A stretch of 64,000 nucleotides of DNA. Source: DASTCZ01 sp963704455. Its GTDB lineage: Bacteria > Acidobacteriota > Terriglobia > Acidiferrales > UBA7541. The position numbers and the translations under genes were made by a program. The stretch's first letter is position 1; each line of letters opens with the position of its first letter. Shown piece after piece: positions 43,919-51,165 of the stretch. The stretch is from assembly GCA_963704455.1 (NCBI GenBank), contig OY969905.1, forward strand, positions 1,116,001 through 1,180,000, written 5' to 3'. Under the pieces are notes generated by a model. That model was not told the DNA's origin. It did not search any database and was given only the letters and a program-made list of their open reading frames with translations.

Positions 43919-45091
43919 CTAGTCAAACACCAGCGATTCCACGAAGGTTTCAACCTCCATGCGCATTCGGTCAAAAGTGAACAGCTTCTCCTCAAATTCC
44001 ACTTGCAGGTGGGGAATCCCGACTCGCTCCAATTCCTGTTTGAATGGCACATAGTCGAAGTAGGCGGGTTCGCAGAACTTTGCGATCAGGAACAGGACGG
44101 CATCGGCGTTCGTCGCTTTCACTTTTTCCGGCAGAGCCAACCATCGTGGCCGCCGGAAATCATGGCGGACAGAGGAATAGACGGAGCGCTCGTTGTAGCT
44201 TTTCGCAAGCGCCATAACGGGGTCCTCTTCCGCCGGCACATCACTTTCGAACCACGATTGGCCAATGGTGAAATCATCCGCCACTATGTAGCAACCGGCC
44301 TCCTCGATCAGCCGCACGAGTGCGAGCGGGGGCTGCTCGCAAAAAGAGCCCTCTATAACGACTCGGATTGAATCCCGTTTCTTGTTCTGCCGCGCGCGCA
44401 ATTTCGGCAGCGCTTCTTCCAACAGCTTTATGTGCTCTTCGACGGGGAGCAAGTTTCCGGCTCTAACAAGCAAGTACGATTCCCACGCCCGGACCAAGTG
44501 AGGTTCACGGGCCCGGAGTTGGCAGATTTCACGGATTAAAGCTCGACTCCGGTTATAGATTGAAATCGAATTCCGAATCTGGTCATCTTCAATCTTGTGA
44601 CCGCAAAGATCTTCGAGGCCGCGGAGGATTCGCCGATACTCTTCGGCCAGGAAGGTGCTCGATGCCGGAGAGCTTGGGTTGTGCGGAAGGTGTATGAATT
44701 CAATGTATGTGGCAGGAAAATTCCTCTTCATTACAAAGCAAAGATTTCGTGCCGAATCACAAATCGAGGAGAACAAGAACGCGTCGAAGGGCTCCAAGTG
44801 GCCCGTCAATCCCATCTCCATGGTGGTCTTTACGATCGAGCAGATGAAAGATCCGAAGCGCGCGTCGGCGTGCTGAATGTCGAGACGGTCGCCGGCGCCA
44901 CTCAAGCCCACTGGAAGCATGCCCGCCGCATGAATCAGTTCGGCCGGAGCATAGACTGGGAAATAGGCGACTGCTTTGCCGCCGGGGTGTGATTCCTTCC
45001 ATTTGCGCACACCCACAAAATTGATATCTTCGAGCAATTCCGTGCATTTTTCGAGTAATTGATCCATTCGCGTCACCGGGACGTCTGGCAT
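43919..45091 (-). CDS. bcrC: Benzoyl-CoA reductase subunit C
   Basis: A 390-residue member of the same dehydratase-component family and the first gene of the operon. Signature stretches are GGKAVAYFPVYAPAELIHAAGMLPVGLSG, SFICSIVKTTMEMG, FDAFLFSSICDSARNLC, EGSFCEQPPLALVRLIEEAGCYIVADDF and KFCEPAYFDY, which carry the cysteines for an iron-sulfur cluster. The start could be the GTG at 45094, the ATG at 45091 or an ATG at 45067; none has a strong Shine-Dalgarno, and I chose 45091. The upstream region holds two CRP/FNR-like palindromes shared with the divergent radical SAM gene. Confidence 0.88.
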   Translation of the reverse strand: MPDVPVTRMDQLLEKCTELLEDINFVGVRKWKESHPGGKAVAYFPVYAPAELIHAAGMLPVGLSGAGDRLDIQHADARFGSFICSIVKTTMEMGLTGHLEPFDAFLFSSICDSARNLCFVMKRNFPATYIEFIHLPHNPSSPASSTFLAEEYRRILRGLEDLCGHKIEDDQIRNSISIYNRSRALIREICQLRAREPHLVRAWESYLLVRAGNLLPVEEHIKLLEEALPKLRARQNKKRDSIRVVIEGSFCEQPPLALVRLIEEAGCYIVADDFTIGQSWFESDVPAEEDPVMALAKSYNERSVYSSVRHDFRRPRWLALPEKVKATNADAVLFLIAKFCEPAYFDYVPFKQELERVGIPHLQVEFEEKLFTFDRMRMEVETFVESLVFD

Positions 45092-45122
45092 CACAGGTTA
45101 GTAGGTAGCTATGGAGTCATTC

Positions 45123-45138
45123 TGTGACGGGCATCACT
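45123..45138. promoter_or_regulatory. CRP/FNR-family binding site 1
   Basis: TGTGA-CGGGCA-TCACT, one mismatch from the classic CRP consensus TGTGA-N6-TCACA. It lies 31 bases upstream of the bcrC ATG, between bcrC and the radical SAM gene. Confidence 0.65.
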
Positions 45139-45144
45139 TCCGGG

Positions 45145-45160
45145 TGTGACAAATGTCACT
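45145..45160. promoter_or_regulatory. CRP/FNR-family binding site 2
   Basis: TGTGA-CAAATG-TCACT, with a perfect inner palindrome GTGAC-AAAT-GTCAC. It starts exactly 22 bp after site 1, i.e. two helical turns, so two dimers would bind the same face of the DNA. Confidence 0.7.
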
Positions 45161-45255
45161 CAGTCCGACCCAGCGCAAAGAAACAGTTTTGTAGCACGTG
45201 TCCCAGGTCACTGCGAAGAGCTTTTGCAGAGAGCTATCCTAACGGGGGGAATCGT

Positions 45256-46905
45256 ATGGATATCCACCCAAAGGGAAGTCGCGCTCGCATGCTGCTGAGT
45301 TCAGTTTTCGGGCCTTATGCGAAAGACGACGAATTTGGCAGCCGCGCCATCAATCCGATGGAGCTCTACCACAACCAGGTTACGCGGGCGCAAGGCAGCT
45401 TTTCATTGCGTATGTTTCATCGCTCCTGGGGCATCATGATGATTCAGGCGAATGTTTCCGCGCCCTGCTCCGTGCTGGATTTTCCCACGCGCGAAGGCTT
45501 TGCCCGCGAATTGGCCACCAATCATTACGACATTGTCGGGATTTCTTCCATCATCGTAAACGTCGGCAAAGTCCGGGAGATGTGCCGGATGGTGCGAGAA
45601 ATATCGCCGGATTCGGCGATCGTAGTGGGCGGGCACGTCGCCGCCATTCCAGACCTTGGAATGCAGATCGACGCCGATCACATTGTTCGGGGTGAAGGTA
45701 TTTCGTGGATGCGACAATATTTGGGAGAGGACGCCCGTGCGCCCATCAACCATCCGGCTATCGTTTCAGGGCTTCGAGCACGAGTCCTGGGAATTCGCCT
45801 GCCGGAGCGGAAAGGCGGTACCGCGGCCACAATCATTCCCTCCGTGGGATGTCCCATGGGTTGCAATTTCTGCACGACGTCCGCCTTTTTCGGCGGCAAG
45901 GGAAAGTTTGTGAACTTCTACGAGAGTGGAGACGAGCTATTTGACGTCATGTGCAAGATTGAATCCGAGCTCAAAGTAAATTCATTCTTTGTGATGGATG
46001 AGAACTTTTTGCTCTACCGGCAGCGTGCAATGCGCTTGCTAAGTCGCATGAAGCAGGCGGGCAAGAGCTGGGAGCTTTCCGTGTTTGCATCCGCGAACGC
46101 CATCCGGAAATATTCGATGCAGGAACTCGTGGAACTCGGAATCTCCTGGCTGTGGATGGGTCTGGAGTCTCCCGCGGCCAGTTATGGCAAGCTGAAGGGC
46201 ACCGACACGCTACAGCTTACTCAGGAGCTGCGGGAAAACGGCATACGCGTGCAGGGGTCGACTATCATTGGTCTTGAGCACCACACCCCAGAAAATATTT
46301 CCGACGAGATCCAATTCGCCGTCGATTGTCAGACTGATTTTCATCAATTCATGCTTTACACCCCGGTACCGGGCACTCAGCTTCATAAAAACATGGCCGA
46401 ACAAGGCCGCCTGCTGAATGAGGTGGACCTCGCCGATACTCATGGACAATTCAAATTCAACTTCCGACATGAGTCGATTTCCCGGGATGATTCAAAGAGA
46501 TTTCTGGATTGGGCGTTCTGGCGTGATTTTGAGTGCAACGGGCCAAGTCTCTATCGCATGTGCCGGACCATTTTTCAGGGCTGGCAGCGCTACAAAGATT
46601 ACCCGGATCCCCGGGTTCGCGAGCGGTTTGCCCGCGAAGTGAAGAAATTGAGCAGCGCCTACAGTGCGGCGCTCTGGGTGATGGAGCGCGAGTTCCGAAA
46701 AGTTAATCGCAGCGTAAGCGAACGGATCCGCGGGTTGCGGCGTGAAATCCAAAAGGAATTCCCCGTGGCGGCTCGCCTCACAACGACACTGCTTGGTCCA
46801 ATACTGTTATGGTCTTCGCGCCGGGAAGAAAAGCGCTTGGCATCAGGTCACACTTACGAACCACCGATGATAATCGAGCGGAGCAATTGGAGCTCAGCCT
46901 TGTAG
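45256..46905 (+). CDS. B12-binding-type radical SAM protein
   Basis: A 549-residue radical SAM enzyme. An N-terminal domain of about 170 residues resembles a cobalamin-binding Rossmann domain (HYDIVGISSIIVNVGKVREM, SAIVVGGHVAAIPD, ADHIVRGEG), but I see no DxHxxG motif, so B12 binding is uncertain. The radical SAM cluster motif is CPMGCNFC, followed by FFVMDENFLLYRQRAMRLL, ISWLWMGLESP and GSTIIGLEHHTPENI. The C-terminal 150 residues are basic and helical. The substrate is unknown; the family resembles enzymes that act on lipids or tetrapyrroles. ATG at 45256 follows GGGGGGA. It is divergent from the bcr operon and shares its control region. Confidence 0.85.
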   Translation: MDIHPKGSRARMLLSSVFGPYAKDDEFGSRAINPMELYHNQVTRAQGSFSLRMFHRSWGIMMIQANVSAPCSVLDFPTREGFARELATNHYDIVGISSIIVNVGKVREMCRMVREISPDSAIVVGGHVAAIPDLGMQIDADHIVRGEGISWMRQYLGEDARAPINHPAIVSGLRARVLGIRLPERKGGTAATIIPSVGCPMGCNFCTTSAFFGGKGKFVNFYESGDELFDVMCKIESELKVNSFFVMDENFLLYRQRAMRLLSRMKQAGKSWELSVFASANAIRKYSMQELVELGISWLWMGLESPAASYGKLKGTDTLQLTQELRENGIRVQGSTIIGLEHHTPENISDEIQFAVDCQTDFHQFMLYTPVPGTQLHKNMAEQGRLLNEVDLADTHGQFKFNFRHESISRDDSKRFLDWAFWRDFECNGPSLYRMCRTIFQGWQRYKDYPDPRVRERFAREVKKLSSAYSAALWVMEREFRKVNRSVSERIRGLRREIQKEFPVAARLTTTLLGPILLWSSRREEKRLASGHTYEPPMIIERSNWSSAL

Positions 46906-46980
46906 CTCTCCCAACGGAACTTTGCAGGCAGCCCTTATCCGGTTAAATTCTCTTCCCGGCCACTATTTTGTTTCGCTGCT

Positions 46981-47880
46981 TCAATTTACATCTTCGGAAA
47001 CTCTTGTCCCCGCGCGGAGAATTGTAACCAAAGCCTGCGCGGTGTGGCTCAGCTTTTCCTCACGCCGGTGAACAAGGAATAGCCGGCGCGGAATATTGAG
47101 CTGCGCGATTCGTAATTCCGCAAGGTCGCCGCGCGAAACCTCATGCCGCACGCACATGGACGGGACAATTGCGACGCCCATTCCCATCTCCACAAACCGC
47201 TTGATGCTTTCGATTGTCGGCAACTCCACTTCCCTGTTTAGCGGAACGTGATGGCGTTCAAAAAGTTGAATCACTTTCCAACGATGCTGCGAATCCACGA
47301 TGTGCGCGATGAAAACTTCCTTGCCCAAGCCTGAAATATCCACGGATCGCCGCTTCGCCAGGCGATGGCCCGGGTGAACGATCAGCGTCAGCTTGTCTTT
47401 GTGGAACGGGATCGCAGCGAGCTTGGCGTCTTGGGGAACAAATGAAACTACGCCGAGGTCCAGCTTGTAATTCAGCAGCAAGCCGGGAATCTCGCGCGAA
47501 GATGTGCGCACGACAGTAATTTTAATGTCGGGATGCAACCTGCGGAATCGCGCAAACACCGGAAGCAGTGCGTGGATCGAACTCTCGTTCACTCCGAGAG
47601 AAAGTCTGCCACGGCGAAGACCGCGAAGGTCTTCCACGCCGCGGCGCGCATCCTCGCGGAGGTTAAGCATCCGCTCCGCATATTCGAGAAGCAATTCGCC
47701 GGCTCCAGTCAACCGTCCGGCGCGCGAGCCGCGCACGAAAAGCGGTTCGCCCGCCCAGTCTTCCAGCTTTCGTACGGACATGCTAACCGCCGGCTGCGTG
47801 CGAAAGAGCTTCTCCGCCGCCCGCGAAAAACTCTTCTCCCGCGCGACGGTGAGAAACACCTGCAATTCATTGAGATCCAT
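46981..47880 (-). CDS. LysR family transcriptional regulator
   Basis: A 299-residue regulator with the N-terminal winged helix (MDLNELQVFLTVAREKSFSR, FRTQPAVSMSVRKLEDWAG) and a periplasmic-binding-protein-type effector domain (RGRLSLGVNESSIHALLPVFARFRRLHPDI, LDLGVVSF, EMGMGVAIVPSM). The ATG at 47880 gives the usual start of the family; the in-frame extension upstream does not. It is divergent from leuA with overlapping promoters, the classic LysR arrangement, so it probably controls leuAB and itself. The effector could be a branched-chain pathway intermediate, but that is inference. Confidence 0.9.
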   Translation of the reverse strand: MDLNELQVFLTVAREKSFSRAAEKLFRTQPAVSMSVRKLEDWAGEPLFVRGSRAGRLTGAGELLLEYAERMLNLREDARRGVEDLRGLRRGRLSLGVNESSIHALLPVFARFRRLHPDIKITVVRTSSREIPGLLLNYKLDLGVVSFVPQDAKLAAIPFHKDKLTLIVHPGHRLAKRRSVDISGLGKEVFIAHIVDSQHRWKVIQLFERHHVPLNREVELPTIESIKRFVEMGMGVAIVPSMCVRHEVSRGDLAELRIAQLNIPRRLFLVHRREEKLSHTAQALVTILRAGTRVSEDVN

Positions 47881-47911
47881 GGATATCCCCGTTTTGCAGC
47901 ATAAGCAGAAC

Positions 47912-47926
47912 TTATTGTAGGCATAA
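47912..47926. promoter_or_regulatory. LysR-type box (T-N11-A dyad)
   Basis: TTAT-TGTAGGC-ATAA, a dyad that contains the T-N11-A core of LysR-type recognition sites. It is centred about 54 bases before the predicted leuA start point and just after the lysR -10 box. Confidence 0.55.
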
Positions 47927-47928
47927 AT

Positions 47929-47958
47929 ATTATAACTTTGACAGAGTGCCGCTGCCAA
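47929..47958 (-). promoter_or_regulatory. Promoter of the lysR gene
   Basis: On the minus strand TTGGCA (47958-47953), an 18-base spacer and a perfect TATAAT (47934-47929). It overlaps the leuA promoter. Confidence 0.6.
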
Positions 47959-47966
47959 TATGTAAT
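47938..47966 (+). promoter_or_regulatory. Promoter of leuA
   Basis: Consensus TTGACA (47938-47943), a 17-base spacer and TGTAAT (47961-47966). The start point would be near 47973, leaving a leader of about 12 bases before GTG at 47985. It interleaves with the lysR promoter, so the two compete. Confidence 0.7.
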
Positions 47967-47984
47967 TGTGCCTGGGGGGATGCC

Positions 47985-49187
47985 GTGGACCGCGTCTGGA
48001 TATTCGATACCACTCTTCGAGACGGCGAACAGTCGCCCGGTTTCTCGATGAACGTTGCCGAGAAGCTGCGCATGGCGCGGCAACTCGAGCGGCTTGGCGT
48101 TGACATTATCGAGGCGGGCTTCCCGATCGCTTCGCCCGGCGACCTGGAAGGCGTCAGTACGGTGGCCCGCGAAATCCGTGGATGCCGCGTGGCAGCTCTG
48201 GCTCGCGCATGCCGGAAGGACGTGGATGCCGCGCTCACCGCACTCCAACCCGCCGCGCACCCGCGCCTCCATATTTTCCTCGCGACGTCCGATCTGCATC
48301 TCCGCTACAAGCTCCGAATGTCACGGCAGGAAGCTCTGGACTCGATTGACGCCATGGTGCGCTATGGGCGCAACCGCTGCGCGGAGGTGGAATTCTCCGC
48401 CGAAGATGCGAGCCGCAGTGATTTGGATTTTCTGTGCCGCGCGATTGAGATTGCGGCGGACGCCGGGGCAACAATTCTTAATTTGCCGGATACCGTCGGC
48501 TACAGCATCCCCGCGGAATACGCGGCGATGTTCACCCGAGTGCGCGAACATCTGGGAGACCGCCCGAAGATCACTCTGAGCGCGCATTGCCACAACGACC
48601 TCGGTCTCGCAGTGGCGAATTCGCTCGCGGCGATCGGCGCCGGCGCGCGGCAAATTGAATGCACCATCAACGGCATCGGCGAGCGCGCGGGCAATGCATC
48701 TCTCGAAGAATTAGCAGTGGCGTTTGCAGTGCGAAATGCGCATTTCAATCTTTCGTCGGAAATCAGGCTGCGTGAAATTTATCCAACCAGCCGCATGCTC
48801 GCGGAAATTACGGGCACGAACGTGGCGCCAAACAAAGCTGTTGTCGGCGCGAACGCATTTGCGCACGAAGCGGGCATCCATCAGGACGGCATTATCAAGA
48901 ATCCGCTCACGTACGAAATAATTTCGCCCGAAGCGGTCGGCGTGCCACAACGGAAGCTGGTGCTCGGAAAACATTCCGGACGCAACGCCGTACGCGCCCG
49001 GCTTGTGGAGTTGGGCCACCACGCCTCGGATGCCGAGCTCGACGATTGCTACCGGCGAGTCACGCGGCTCGCGGATCTAAGCAAGGTCGTCTCCGACCGC
49101 GATCTCCTCAACTGCCTGCGACAGACGCGTCAGGGGCGCGAAACGGCGGTTGCCGCAACGGTTGGCGAAAGCGCTGCCGCGAGTTGA
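47985..49187 (+). CDS. leuA: 2-isopropylmalate synthase, short form without regulatory domain
   Basis: A 400-residue enzyme of the first leucine-specific step (2-oxoisovalerate plus acetyl-CoA). It shows WIFDTTLRDGEQSPGFSM, VDIIEAGFPIASPGD, LSAHCHNDLGLAVANSLAAI, GERAGNASLEE and EAGIHQDGIIKN with GKHSGRNAVRARL. Typical LeuA proteins exceed 500 residues; this one stops after the linker and lacks the C-terminal LeuA_dimer domain that binds leucine. Feedback control may thus be lost, or the enzyme may serve a related chain-elongation reaction (homocitrate- or citramalate-like). GTG at 47985 follows GGGGGGA. leuB follows and overlaps no part of it. Confidence 0.85.
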   Translation: MDRVWIFDTTLRDGEQSPGFSMNVAEKLRMARQLERLGVDIIEAGFPIASPGDLEGVSTVAREIRGCRVAALARACRKDVDAALTALQPAAHPRLHIFLATSDLHLRYKLRMSRQEALDSIDAMVRYGRNRCAEVEFSAEDASRSDLDFLCRAIEIAADAGATILNLPDTVGYSIPAEYAAMFTRVREHLGDRPKITLSAHCHNDLGLAVANSLAAIGAGARQIECTINGIGERAGNASLEELAVAFAVRNAHFNLSSEIRLREIYPTSRMLAEITGTNVAPNKAVVGANAFAHEAGIHQDGIIKNPLTYEIISPEAVGVPQRKLVLGKHSGRNAVRARLVELGHHASDAELDDCYRRVTRLADLSKVVSDRDLLNCLRQTRQGRETAVAATVGESAAAS

Positions 49188-49221
49188 AGCAGGGCGAGAA
49201 ATCACCGGAGTCCTCGGAAAC

Positions 49222-50379
49222 ATGGCTGAACCCTCCTCGAAACCAACGAAAGCAAATGGCAACGGCAACTCTGTTCGCCGCCGCATCGTCGTCCTTGCCG
49301 GGGACGGTATCGGGCCCGAAGTCACCACCTCCGCAGTCGCGCTGCTGAAGAACTGCGCCGCCGAGTCCGGCCACAGATTTGAATTCGCGGAGATGCCTTT
49401 CGGCGGGAACGCAATTGACCTTTGCGGCGAACCACTGCCCACCGAAACGCTCGATGCCTGCCGCTCCGCAGATGCGATTCTGCTTGGCGCTGTTGGCGGG
49501 CCGAAGTGGGACTCCCTACCGGTCGGCAAGCGCGCAGAAAGCGGACTGCTCGAATTGCGCAAGGAGCTTGGCCTCTATGTAAATCTGCGGCCCGTTCGAG
49601 TGAGGCCCGCGCTCATCGGCGTTTCCGCACTGCGTCCGGAGCTCGCCCGCGGCGTGGACATTGAAATTGTACGCGAGCTGGCCGGAGGAATTTATTTTGG
49701 CGAGCACCGCTCGGAAGGCGCAAACGGCTCGGAGCGCGCTTCGGACCTCGAATGCTACACCGTGCAGGAGATTGAACGCGTCGCGCAATTTGCTTTCGAG
49801 CGCGCGGCAAATCGCCACAACGGATTAACATCGGTGGACAAAGCCAACGTCCTCGCGAGTTCCGGGCTTTGGCGGCGCGTTGTCGCGGGACTCGGCGCGC
49901 ACCACGCCGGAGTGAAGCTCGAGCACATGTATGTGGACAACGCCGCTCTTCAACTTGTGATCGCACCCCGAAATTTCGACGTCATCCTCACCTCAAATAT
50001 GTTCGGGGACATCCTGAGCGACGGCGCGGCGGGCGTCGCCGGCTCGCTGGGCCTGATTCCTTCGATGAGCTGGGGCCTTGGGCCGTCACTCTACGAGCCG
50101 ATTCACGGCTCGGCGCCTTCGCTTGCCGGGCGCGATGTCGCGTGCCCCATCGGCGCGATTTCGAGCGCGGCGATGCTGCTGCGCGAAAGTTTCGGGATGC
50201 ACAACGATGCCGCGGCAATTGAATCCGCGGTGGATCATGTTCTTGAGAGCGGCGTCCGCACGGCGGGCCTCGCTGCGCCCGGCGACCAGATCGTCGGCTG
50301 CTCAGGATTTACTGCGCGAGTCGGCGAAGCGCTTCACGAGCGATTCAGCCAGTCGGAGCGCTACGGCTGGGGCGTCTAG
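49222..50379 (+). CDS. leuB: 3-isopropylmalate dehydrogenase
   Basis: A 385-residue NAD-dependent decarboxylating dehydrogenase of leucine synthesis. It opens with a polar 22-residue tail, then IVVLAGDGIGPEVTT, ILLGAVGGPKW, the LeuB-type RESGLL-like AESGLLELRKELGLYVNLRPVR, ELAGGIYFGEH, the catalytic region VDKANVLASSGLWRRVV and SNMFGDILSDGAAGVAGSLGLIPS. ATG at 49222 was chosen; an open frame runs 24 codons further up through the end of leuA, so some overlap cannot be excluded. leuCD (the isomerase) are not next to it. Confidence 0.93.
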   Translation: MAEPSSKPTKANGNGNSVRRRIVVLAGDGIGPEVTTSAVALLKNCAAESGHRFEFAEMPFGGNAIDLCGEPLPTETLDACRSADAILLGAVGGPKWDSLPVGKRAESGLLELRKELGLYVNLRPVRVRPALIGVSALRPELARGVDIEIVRELAGGIYFGEHRSEGANGSERASDLECYTVQEIERVAQFAFERAANRHNGLTSVDKANVLASSGLWRRVVAGLGAHHAGVKLEHMYVDNAALQLVIAPRNFDVILTSNMFGDILSDGAAGVAGSLGLIPSMSWGLGPSLYEPIHGSAPSLAGRDVACPIGAISSAAMLLRESFGMHNDAAAIESAVDHVLESGVRTAGLAAPGDQIVGCSGFTARVGEALHERFSQSERYGWGV

Positions 50380-50484
50380 CGCGCTTAACATTTTCCCTTC
50401 AGCAACATCGGCTTGATTTCCATTCACCTGAAACGCTTTTCACACAATCATCATCCAACGCTGTAGGCAATTGAGTTCCACCGC

Positions 50485-51165
50485 ATGCGTGAAGAATCGC
50501 AAAGTCGGAGTCCGGAATTGAAGAGATCGTTTCAGTGGTGGCTTGCGCTGCTCGACGTAACTGCACTTCCGCTGCTGACCGTCTGGATCATCTGGCTTGA
50601 GCCGCCCACTGTGTCGCGCGCGTGGATGATACTTCCTGCGTGGCTCGCCGCAAGCTTCCTGATTCACCGCGACACGCCGAAAACCCTTGGTTGGCGCGCG
50701 GATAATTTTCTGCCCGCGTTGAAACGCGCGACATTTCTTCTGGGGGCGATGGTTCTTGCGCTGATTGTTTTCGGCCTGGCGATGGGAATGAAGGCGCCAA
50801 GACTGGAAGCGCTGGCGCCGAAACACTATTGGAATTACTTTGCCTTCTGCTTGTTGCAACAGGTCGGGCTGAACTCGTGCCTCACCAACCGCCTTCTATT
50901 TCTCGTGGAGCGGCGCGCAGTAGTTGTTTTCCTGGCCGCGTTGATTTTCGCGGTATTTCACTGGCCGAATCCTGTTCTTGTTCCCGCCACGTTTGTCGCG
51001 GGGCTGGCGATGTCCTGGCTATTCGCGCGCGAACGCAATATCCTGCCGCTCACATTCTGGCACATGGTTCTCGGCATGATGCTGAATTGGGCGTTTCCGA
51101 TTGCCTGGCACCACGCCATGCATGTCGGGCCGGGTTATTACACATTTCACTTGCCGGGAACTTAG
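50485..51165 (+). CDS. CPBP-family membrane protein with altered active site
   Basis: A 226-residue protein with about six to seven helices that resembles the CPBP (CAAX/Abi) intramembrane protease family. The three family motifs are EExxxR, FxxxH and HxxxN/B. Here motif 2 (FAVFH, residues 155-159) and motif 3 (HMVLG from residue 193) are present, but motif 1 reads QQVGLN (residues 125-130), so both glutamates and the arginine are lost. It may be a non-proteolytic member or a variant with a different chemistry. Function unknown; it lies between leuB and amrS. Confidence 0.65.
   Translation: MREESQSRSPELKRSFQWWLALLDVTALPLLTVWIIWLEPPTVSRAWMILPAWLAASFLIHRDTPKTLGWRADNFLPALKRATFLLGAMVLALIVFGLAMGMKAPRLEALAPKHYWNYFAFCLLQQVGLNSCLTNRLLFLVERRAVVVFLAALIFAVFHWPNPVLVPATFVAGLAMSWLFARERNILPLTFWHMVLGMMLNWAFPIAWHHAMHVGPGYYTFHLPGT

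Noticed and set aside
47881..47984. Leucine attenuator or T-box leader before leuA
   Set aside because: The predicted leader is only about 12 bases long and contains no Leu-codon run or terminator stem.
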